From Bacillus sp. FJAT-29814 (GTDB taxonomy: Bacteria; Bacillota; Bacilli; Bacillales; Cytobacillaceae), in contig NZ_LMTJ01000004.1 of NCBI RefSeq assembly GCF_001510715.1, positions 372,001 to 436,000 on the forward strand: a stretch of 64,000 nucleotides of DNA, given 5' to 3'. Positions 7,884-14,623 of this stretch are shown one piece after another (position 1 is the stretch's first letter; every line of letters starts with the position of its first letter). The position numbers and the translations under genes were made by a program. A model generated the notes under the pieces. The model saw only the letters and a program-made list of their open reading frames with translations, did no database searches and was not told the origin of the DNA.

Positions 7884-9962
7884 TTATGTTGCATGTAATT
7901 CAAGCTGCTGTAAATACTCTACCCCTATTGTGGTAATTTTCGTGCCGGTTCTTCCCCGTCCCTTCGTAATGAAGCCTTTGGTTTCGAGGTAATCCAATCG
8001 TCTGCGAACTTGCTGTGGCGATAAAAAAGAACCGGTTTTCTCGCTAGTCATCGAAATATGCTGCCGGCTTGCCGGTTTACCATTATCATTACATTGTTTA
8101 ATTGTTTTAAGGATAAATTTATATTCATATATTTCTAGTAAATTGTCAGGAATTAGATCGCTCTTTACGGCATCTTGTTTGCTATTTTTTTGAAAGCGGC
8201 TGTAAGGAATGTCTTTCAATTGAATCTTATTTCCATCACAGATGGTAAGCATATAGTCAATCGTACTTTTTAGTTCACGGATATTACCTAACCATTCGTG
8301 TTTTTGCAGCTGTTCTGGGAGATTTTCTTCAACTTTGACCCATTTTCCACTTTTCGTAATAAAATGTTTGATCAATAACGGAATGTCCGTCTTTCGCGCT
8401 CGTAGTGGAGGCACAGAAAGCGTAAGAACGTTCAAGCGGTAAAATAAATCAGACCGGAATGAGCCTTCTTCAGACTTTAGTTGAATGTCCTTATTTGTTG
8501 CCGCAATAACCCGGACATTTACAGGTATCACTTTTCTGCCGCCAATTCGCCGTAATTCTTTCTCCTGAAGGACCCGTAACAAATGGGATTGAGCAGCGGG
8601 ACTAATGTCGCCAATCTCATCCAAAAAAACCGTTCCATTATCAGCTAATTCGAACAAACCCTTTTTCCCGCCTTTTTGCGCACCGGTAAAAGCCCCTTCC
8701 TCATAGCCGAACAATTCGCTTTCAAGTAAATTTTCGGATAATGCACTGCAATTGATAGCGATAAATGGCCCATTTTTCCGCATTGAATGAAGATGGATCG
8801 AGTGGGCAAACAATTCTTTTCCCGTCCCTGTTTCCCCTTGTATTAAAATCGGATGCTCGGAAAGGGCCAGTTTTTTGGCAATTTGTTTCGTTTCAATGAG
8901 GATTGGATGTTCGCCCACAATGTCATCAAAGTAGTATTTTGCGTAAAATCCTTTGTTTCTTAATTCTCTTTGCGCCATTTTTTCAACTTCAAACGCTTGA
9001 TGAATGCTTTTAAAAGTTGCCACAATCGTATTTTCTGTCTCCATTTGATGACGAAAAATCACAAGATCAACACCGAAAATCGTGAAAAATTTACTATCTT
9101 CATTACTATTTACGATAAAATCAATAATATCTTGTTGGATAATCACTTCCTCCAAGGGCCTATTGATAGCATCATCGACAGAAAGGTGAAACAGGGCCTC
9201 TAAGCGCCGGTTGAAAACGGTGATACGTTGCTGTTGGTTGATTGCTAAAATGCCGTCATCGACAGTGTTGACTACATTTTGAATATGCTGCTTCATTTCT
9301 TTTTCATTTTGTTCGGCAATTGTTAACTCCCGCTGTAAATCAATGATATTACGAATATATCTTTCTGAAATCACTGACGAAATTTTTCCGCCCAAACAAA
9401 AGTATTCTACTACTTTTAAAATCGTTGCCATATCAAATAGCCGAACACCAATGTCGATTACCTTATTAATAGAAGGCGGACAAAGATGAGTTTCGCCCGG
9501 AGAAATAGCAATATCGATATTTTTATAAAAAATTTGTTCCTTCATAAATGGAACGAACCTTAAATGATCAATCCCAAGCTGATAAAGCGATTCGATTAAT
9601 TCAATCGTAGCTGAATCATCATCATTTACAATTAGTACATCAGAATTTATCGGTATTTTTAACAGCTGGTCGATGAATTGGTGATGGACTGTCCGTTTTC
9701 CGACCATCATTTCGTTTCCTCGGATCCGGCATGACTCAAGCGCTTCTAGCCTCGTCACCACTGATGAGAACAAGAAGTATTCATCAGTCAGTATGGCAGG
9801 AAGTCCTTCATCAGAGCAGTAACTTTCAATTTGGACATAATCTCCCAATAACTGTTGTAGCTGCTCATACAAAACTAGTTTTGTTTGCCGGCTGCCCGCA
9901 ATTAATGTAAGTGAATATTTAATGATTGAATCCTCCTTTTTGAGTGAATTTGGTTCTATCAT
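7884..9962 (-). CDS. Sigma-54-dependent transcriptional activator with PAS domain
   Basis: Bacterial enhancer-binding protein, likely controller of the divergent permease-dipeptidase-cyanophycinase operon. From a TTG at 9980 (698 aa) the order is: an N-terminal sensory region (about 20-210), a PAS domain (about 230-330), an AAA+ domain with Walker A GETGTGKE (382-389), the sigma-54 contact loop GAFTGA (429-434) and Walker B VFLDEIGD (451-458), then a C-terminal winged-helix region (QQVRRRLDYLETKGFITKG) instead of the usual Fis helix. The start is uncertain. ATG 9962 lacks a ribosome site, whereas AAAAGGAGGA at 9931-9940 is ideally placed for an ATT codon at 9923 (protein IKYSLTLIAG...). Confidence 0.9.
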   Translation of the reverse strand: MIEPNSLKKEDSIIKYSLTLIAGSRQTKLVLYEQLQQLLGDYVQIESYCSDEGLPAILTDEYFLFSSVVTRLEALESCRIRGNEMMVGKRTVHHQFIDQLLKIPINSDVLIVNDDDSATIELIESLYQLGIDHLRFVPFMKEQIFYKNIDIAISPGETHLCPPSINKVIDIGVRLFDMATILKVVEYFCLGGKISSVISERYIRNIIDLQRELTIAEQNEKEMKQHIQNVVNTVDDGILAINQQQRITVFNRRLEALFHLSVDDAINRPLEEVIIQQDIIDFIVNSNEDSKFFTIFGVDLVIFRHQMETENTIVATFKSIHQAFEVEKMAQRELRNKGFYAKYYFDDIVGEHPILIETKQIAKKLALSEHPILIQGETGTGKELFAHSIHLHSMRKNGPFIAINCSALSENLLESELFGYEEGAFTGAQKGGKKGLFELADNGTVFLDEIGDISPAAQSHLLRVLQEKELRRIGGRKVIPVNVRVIAATNKDIQLKSEEGSFRSDLFYRLNVLTLSVPPLRARKTDIPLLIKHFITKSGKWVKVEENLPEQLQKHEWLGNIRELKSTIDYMLTICDGNKIQLKDIPYSRFQKNSKQDAVKSDLIPDNLLEIYEYKFILKTIKQCNDNGKPASRQHISMTSEKTGSFLSPQQVRRRLDYLETKGFITKGRGRTGTKITTIGVEYLQQLELHAT

Positions 9963-10002
9963 TCTACCAAAAAGAGCCAATAAAGACCATTAGAAATTGA
10001 AT

Positions 10003-10025
10003 TAGTTTGAATATTCCAGAAACTA
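10003..10025. promoter_or_regulatory. Dyad upstream of the sigma-54 promoter
   Basis: TAGTTT (10003-10008) and AAACTA (10020-10025) form an inverted repeat with an 11-base spacer between the activator and permease genes. It could be the activator's binding site, but it is unusually close to the promoter for an enhancer. Confidence 0.3.
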
Positions 10026-10038
10026 TTCTATTTTAAAT

Positions 10039-10053
10039 TGGCACGATAATTGC
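10039..10053 (+). promoter_or_regulatory. Sigma-54 (-24/-12) promoter of the cyanophycin-use operon
   Basis: The sequence TTGGCACGATAATTGCA (10038-10054) fits the sigma-54 consensus TGGCAC-N5-TTGCA, with GG at -24 and GC at -12 ten bases apart. It sits about 50 bases before the permease start and opposite a sigma-54 activator gene, so the assignment rests on both motif and context. Confidence 0.88.
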
Positions 10054-10100
10054 ATGTTAATAAAAAGTATCGCATTAATAATCAAAAAGGAGATGGTTTC

Positions 10101-11522
10101 ATGAGTCAAGTGAGCAAGAATGTAGAACCACTAGGCACACCTAAAAAGAAGCCAGTGCAAATTAATGCATTTGCATTATTATTTGGTGTCGTTGTCCTGG
10201 CTATGGTCCTAACATGGATTATGCCTGCGGGAGAATACAACCGAGTAGAAGTAGATGGCAGAACAATGGTCGAGGCAGATTCATTTAAATGGACGGAATC
10301 TTCACCAGTAAATCCATTCGATATGGTGAAAGCCATTCATCAAGGGATGGTGGAAGCCGGCGGAATTATTTTCTTTGTTTTAATCATTGGAGGATTTTTT
10401 GGTGTATTCAGTGCGACAGGGACAATTGATGTCTTAATTGCGACAATGGCACAAAAATTAGCGAAACGGGAAAAGCTGTTAATTCCGATTATGATGCTGT
10501 TTTTTGCTGCCGGAGGATCATTAATGGGGATGGCCGAAGAGGGATTAGCTTATATACCTTTATTAATTCCGCTTGCCATCGCCCTTGGTTTTGACACGAT
10601 TACGGGGATGGCCATTGTGCTCCTCGGTGCGGCTGCTGGTTTTACAACGGCCGTTATGAATCCATTTACAGTCGGGATTGCCCAGGGGATTGCTGAACTG
10701 CCATTATTCTCAGGGATTGGATTACGCTTAATCTTATTTGTTGTTGTTTATCTTGTTTCCGTAATTTTTGTTTATCGTTATGCGATGAAGGTAAAACGAA
10801 ATCCAGAATTAGGTTTTTACGGAAACTACGACAAGTCATCAGCTGATAAGCTGCTGAAATCAAAAGTAAATTTGACAACAAAACACAAGCTAATTCTTGG
10901 AGCCTTCCTAACGACTTATGTTGTTCTTGCCTTTGGGGTTATCAAATACGAGTGGTACCTTTCCGAGATTGCGGCGTTATTTATTATTTTAACTATTGTT
11001 GTTGGCATCATTGGCAAACTTTCTGTTAATGATCTTGTGAAAAACTATATGAGCGGTTCTGCATCTTTAATTACTGGTGCGTTAATTATTGGGGTATCTC
11101 GCGCGACGCTAGTTGTCCTAAACCAAGGTCACATCGTAGATCCGATGTTGCACAGTGTCGCTGAAGCAATTAAACATGTTCCGGGAACGATCAGTGTAAT
11201 CGGTATGTATAGTTTCCAAGCGGTGATTCACTTTATTTTAGCATCTGGAAGCGGCCATGCGGCGTTAACGATGCCAATTATGGCGCCGCTCGCTGATTTG
11301 CTTGATATTACAAGACAGACTGCGGTTCTATCCTTCTCATTTGCAGATGGGATTGGAAATATTATTTTCCCAACTGCCGGTACTTTAATGGCTGGGTTAG
11401 CAATCGCTGGGATTCCGTGGACAAAATGGGCAAGATGGGTCTTACCGCTTGTGATTATCCAATTTGCAATCGGCTTAATTGCAGTCGTTATCGCACATTT
11501 AATCAAATACGGTCCGTTTTAG
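10101..11522 (+). CDS. YfcC-family permease, putative beta-aspartyl dipeptide importer
   Basis: A 473-residue integral membrane protein of the YfcC/DcuC-like (C4-dicarboxylate/amino-acid carrier) family. It has about twelve hydrophobic segments, a soluble N-terminal tail, and conserved stretches such as GGFFGVFSATGTID, AEEGLAYIPLLIP and SGSGHAALTMPIMAPLADL. The ATG at 10101 is preceded by AAGGAG; the frame is open further upstream but without a ribosome site. It is the first gene after the sigma-54 promoter and followed after about 40 bases by isoaspartyl dipeptidase. Import of beta-Asp-Arg is inferred from context; other family members are proposed arginine/ornithine or dicarboxylate carriers. 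Confidence 0.85.
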   Translation: MSQVSKNVEPLGTPKKKPVQINAFALLFGVVVLAMVLTWIMPAGEYNRVEVDGRTMVEADSFKWTESSPVNPFDMVKAIHQGMVEAGGIIFFVLIIGGFFGVFSATGTIDVLIATMAQKLAKREKLLIPIMMLFFAAGGSLMGMAEEGLAYIPLLIPLAIALGFDTITGMAIVLLGAAAGFTTAVMNPFTVGIAQGIAELPLFSGIGLRLILFVVVYLVSVIFVYRYAMKVKRNPELGFYGNYDKSSADKLLKSKVNLTTKHKLILGAFLTTYVVLAFGVIKYEWYLSEIAALFIILTIVVGIIGKLSVNDLVKNYMSGSASLITGALIIGVSRATLVVLNQGHIVDPMLHSVAEAIKHVPGTISVIGMYSFQAVIHFILASGSGHAALTMPIMAPLADLLDITRQTAVLSFSFADGIGNIIFPTAGTLMAGLAIAGIPWTKWARWVLPLVIIQFAIGLIAVVIAHLIKYGPF

Positions 11523-11562
11523 GATGTACACATCAAGAGAGTAAGGTAGGAGGAGAATATAG

Positions 11563-12735
11563 TTGCTTACTTTAATTAGAAATGGAGAAGTATATGCACC
11601 TCATTACTTAGGCAAGAAAGATATTTTGCTAGTTGATAGTAAAATCGGCTATGTAAGAGAGTTCATTGAACAGCCTAACAATTTCGTTCCGATTACGGTT
11701 ATTGATGCTTCGGAAAAAATCGTTGCCCCGGGATTTATCGATGCCCATGTTCATATCATTGGGGGAGGCGGCGAAGGTGGCTTCAAAACAAGGACTCCGG
11801 AGTTGATGTTAACAGATTTAACCACAGCAGGCATTACAACGGTTGTCGGACTTCTTGGTACGGACGGGACGACGAGAAGAATGGAAAACCTACTCGCGAA
11901 AGCGAACGGCTTAGAGGAAGAAGGCGTGACATGCTTTATTCATTCAGGTTCGTACCAATTGCCAGTAAGAACGATCATGAACAAAATCGAGGAAGATCTG
12001 ATTTTTATTGACAAAATTATTGGGGTTGGCGAAATTGCCATTGCCGATCATCGGTCATCTGAACCAACGGTGGATGAAATTGCAAAAATTGCCACCGCTG
12101 CCCGAAATGGCGGGATATTAGCTGGCAAGGCCGGCCTTGTTGAAATTCATGTCGGCGATGGGAAAGATAAACTTTCTTTGCTCGAGAAAGTGGTTGAAAA
12201 GACGAATATCCCTATCTCACACTTCCACCCAACACATATTAACCGGAATGAAGAATTATTTATGGCCGGAATTCAGTATGCCAAAAATGGCGGGTACGTC
12301 GATTTAACGACGAGCACGGTCCCACAGTTTTTAGAAGAAGGGGAAGTGAAATGCAGCAAAGGATTGAAGCTGATGCTTGATGCAGGGGTGCCGCTAGAGA
12401 ATATCACTTTTTCTTCTGATGGCCAAGGCAGTCTGCCGTCTTTTAACAAAAATGGAGAATTAAATGGACTTCATGTCGGAAAAGTTTCTTCCTTATATAA
12501 GGAGGCAAGAGATGCCGTCATAAATGATGGGATTTCATTAGAAATGGCACTGCAAGTCATTACGTTAAACCCGGCGAATGTACTTAAGCTTTCGCACAAA
12601 GGCCGCATCGAGGAAGGTACAGATGCTGACATTGTTTTACTTGATAAAGATACTCTCGAAATTGCCACTGTCATCGCCAAAGGTAAAGTGATGGTCGACA
12701 ATAAAATGCCCATTGTAAAGGGTACATTTGAATAA
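11563..12735 (+). CDS. iadA: Isoaspartyl (beta-aspartyl) dipeptidase
   Basis: Amidohydrolase-superfamily dipeptidase that cleaves beta-aspartyl bonds, here probably beta-Asp-Arg from cyanophycin. Metal ligands match E. coli IadA by position: His62 and His64 (DAHVHIIGGGG), His196, His225 (HFHPTH) and Asp286 (SSDGQGS). Substrate residues Arg164 (DHRSS) and Arg228 are also kept. The residue aligned to the carbamylated metal-bridging Lys162 of E. coli is Glu157 (GVGEIAIADHR), which would change the bridging ligand. It starts at TTG with AGGAGGA eight bases upstream. It lies between the permease and cyanophycinase genes under the same sigma-54 promoter. Confidence 0.93.
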   Translation: MLTLIRNGEVYAPHYLGKKDILLVDSKIGYVREFIEQPNNFVPITVIDASEKIVAPGFIDAHVHIIGGGGEGGFKTRTPELMLTDLTTAGITTVVGLLGTDGTTRRMENLLAKANGLEEEGVTCFIHSGSYQLPVRTIMNKIEEDLIFIDKIIGVGEIAIADHRSSEPTVDEIAKIATAARNGGILAGKAGLVEIHVGDGKDKLSLLEKVVEKTNIPISHFHPTHINRNEELFMAGIQYAKNGGYVDLTTSTVPQFLEEGEVKCSKGLKLMLDAGVPLENITFSSDGQGSLPSFNKNGELNGLHVGKVSSLYKEARDAVINDGISLEMALQVITLNPANVLKLSHKGRIEEGTDADIVLLDKDTLEIATVIAKGKVMVDNKMPIVKGTFE

Positions 12736-12825
12736 GAAAAGCGCAAGCAGGCGATGAAGTTAGACATTTCTCTAACTTGAAAAAACAATTCTTTCTTATT
12801 GTATAAAAAATTGGAGGGATTAAGG

Positions 12826-14136
12826 TTGAGAAAATTATCCATTATTTTTGTGGTTGTGTTAACGATATTTGCCCTAACGGTATCGTCTTTTGATGTAGAA
12901 GCTATTGAGAATAGCAATAATGCATCTAAGATTGCTGGTTCGCTCGTCATTGTTGGTGGTGCCCTAGATACAGATAATGAGGCGGTTTACAAAAAATACC
13001 TAACCTTAGCCCAACAATATCAAGGGAAGTCCTTAAAAGATATAAAGATTGCGATTATTCCTGCTGGCAGCGCTGAACCGATTGGAAGTGCTAATGCGTA
13101 TAAAGATGATTTCATTCAATACGGTGTTTCTGAAGCTAATGTTTATACTGCACCAATCGCAGTAATTGATGATCCTTCGACAAAGGAAGTGGATGAATCT
13201 ACGTGGAAGGATAATGGTAATAGTACCGAAATAGCAAAAAATATAGAAGAAGCAGATGCAATTTGGTTTGTCGGCGGAGACCAATTACGTCATGTTAAAA
13301 CGTTAGTGACCCAGGATGGAAAAGATACAGTCGTATTACAAGCGATTCGAAAAATATATGAAAACGGAGCGGTTCTTGGCGGTTCAAGTGCGGGTGCTGC
13401 GATTATGAGCAATCCTATGATTGCGAATGGTACGAGCGTCAGCGCTTTAACTGAAGGTGTCCATCTTCTTGAAAACTTTGATCAGGACATAGATAATGAT
13501 CAACTGTTTCTAACAACTGGCTTCGGATTCTTTCCACATGGAATCGTTGACCAGCACTTCCTCCAACGCGGTCGTTTTGGGCGTTTGCTCGTGGCAACAC
13601 AATATAATAAAACACGTTATGGTTTTGGAATTGATGAAAATTCTGCTTTGGTATATTATGGCGCGGATGACAGTATAGAAGTTGTTGGTGAGAGCGGCTT
13701 ATTAATCGTAGATTTAAAGGAGGCGACAACACCTAAAGGGAAGCGCTTTGCGATGAATAATGTAACGATGCACTACTTGGAAAAAGGCGACCGGTTTAAC
13801 GTAACTGCCGGGACGTTCGAACTTAATAAAAAGCACGAAACGACAAAAGGAATCGAATACTACAGCAAAAATCCAATGGCAACCGATATTTTCGGTGCAA
13901 AAGTATTAAAAAAGGTTCTAACTGAAGATTTAATCGATAACGAGGCCAAAAAAGCAGAGGCCATTTGGTTTGACATGGAAGACGAAAAAAAAGGAATCGG
14001 CTTCAAATTTACCTTTAGAAAAACAGACAAAACGGAAGGATTCTGGGGCAGAATTGACAAAGTCGGATCATACGCCGCATTAAATGTTCAAATGGACGTT
14101 GAACCGATTACAATCAAAATCCAAATAGATAAATAG
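12826..14136 (+). CDS. cphE: Secreted cyanophycinase (peptidase family S51)
   Basis: Serine hydrolase expected to cut cyanophycin (multi-L-arginyl-poly-Asp) into beta-Asp-Arg outside the cell. A Sec signal peptide (MRKLSIIFVVVLTIFALTVS, cleavage near VEA-IE) precedes the S51 domain. The nucleophile is Ser188 in GGSSAGA, with His244 in DQHFLQRGRFGRL and Glu271 in GIDEN; the His-Glu spacing of 27 equals that of Synechocystis CphB (His174/Glu201). GGDQ.R (150-155) is the arginine-pocket motif. A C-terminal extension of about 120 residues past residue 310 has no assigned function. GGAGGG seven bases before TTG 12826 fixes the start. It is the last gene of the operon. Confidence 0.93.
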   Translation: MRKLSIIFVVVLTIFALTVSSFDVEAIENSNNASKIAGSLVIVGGALDTDNEAVYKKYLTLAQQYQGKSLKDIKIAIIPAGSAEPIGSANAYKDDFIQYGVSEANVYTAPIAVIDDPSTKEVDESTWKDNGNSTEIAKNIEEADAIWFVGGDQLRHVKTLVTQDGKDTVVLQAIRKIYENGAVLGGSSAGAAIMSNPMIANGTSVSALTEGVHLLENFDQDIDNDQLFLTTGFGFFPHGIVDQHFLQRGRFGRLLVATQYNKTRYGFGIDENSALVYYGADDSIEVVGESGLLIVDLKEATTPKGKRFAMNNVTMHYLEKGDRFNVTAGTFELNKKHETTKGIEYYSKNPMATDIFGAKVLKKVLTEDLIDNEAKKAEAIWFDMEDEKKGIGFKFTFRKTDKTEGFWGRIDKVGSYAALNVQMDVEPITIKIQIDK

Positions 14137-14150
14137 AATACCACCATAAC

Positions 14151-14188
14151 AAAGACTCTAATCCATAACTCATGGGTTAGAGTCTTTT
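14151..14188 (+). terminator. Terminator of the cyanophycin operon
   Basis: AGACTCTAA pairs with TTAGAGTCT, with an inner CCAT/ATGG, and is followed by TTTTAATTT, 15 bases after the cyanophycinase stop. Confidence 0.88.
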
Positions 14189-14290
14189 AATTTCAATCAG
14201 GGCTATCAAAAAGAGGGCAAAAAGATAATTCTATAAAGACTACATTGTTGAATCCTTTTTGTACTATTCTTTGTAAATTTATAACCTCAG

Positions 14291-14308
14291 TTACTTATGA
14301 TACGGTTC
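14291..14308 (-). repeat. Copy 2 of the rlmH 3'-end core (candidate att site)
   Basis: On the minus strand GAACCGTATCATAAGTAA, 16 of 18 identical to the rlmH end and in the same orientation; it still reads EPYHK-stop. Sixteen bases inward, GGCAGTTTTTTT is an inverted match to GGCAGTTTTTT beside the rlmH copy at 22942. It separates the cyanophycin block from the glucan-synthase block. Confidence 0.7.
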
Positions 14309-14351
14309 CTCTCACCTAATTAACCGGCAGTTTTTTTCAACGATTCACAGA

Positions 14352-14383
14352 GGTGAACAGTTTTGGCACTGTTCGCCTTTTTT
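14352..14383 (+). terminator. Orphan terminator-like hairpin
   Basis: GGTGAACAG pairs with CTGTTCGCC (one G-U) around an 8-base loop and is followed by six T. No gene ends just upstream, so it may terminate a short RNA, act in the leader of the glucan-synthase gene, or be a leftover from the block boundary. Confidence 0.5.
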
Positions 14384-14623
14384 ATAAACAGCGATAAGGC
14401 AATAAGCATACACCTACGTTTCTTTCCCCTTAAAATACTGCATATGAAAAATGTAAAAGCTATATTTACTTTTTTAAATAAAGCTTACTCCTATGGTAAA
14501 TACTAACCATTGGTATTCGTAAGATTCACTCGGGAAAAGGAGTAATGAATCATCACGTACTTCAAGTTAATAGGGAGCATCCCTATTTGGTTAGTTTTAT
14601 CTTTATGAATAAAAAAGTAGATA

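Larger units (their letters stand above)
14189..14623. other. Intergenic region between cphE and the glucan synthase gene
   Basis: About 435 bases with no convincing gene. It contains a copy of the rlmH-end core (14291-14308), the sequence GGCAGTTTTTTTCAACG just inside it, an isolated terminator-like hairpin at 14352-14383, and AT-rich DNA that may hold the promoter of the next gene. It reads as the junction between two inserted blocks. Confidence 0.55.

Noticed and set aside
7559..7936. A 125-codon plus-strand open frame overlapping the methyltransferase and activator genes
   Set aside because: Its first half is the antisense of the methyltransferase gene, there is no good ribosome site and no recognisable domain. 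Its tail in the gap (7710-7883) could be a remnant, but nothing supports it as a gene.
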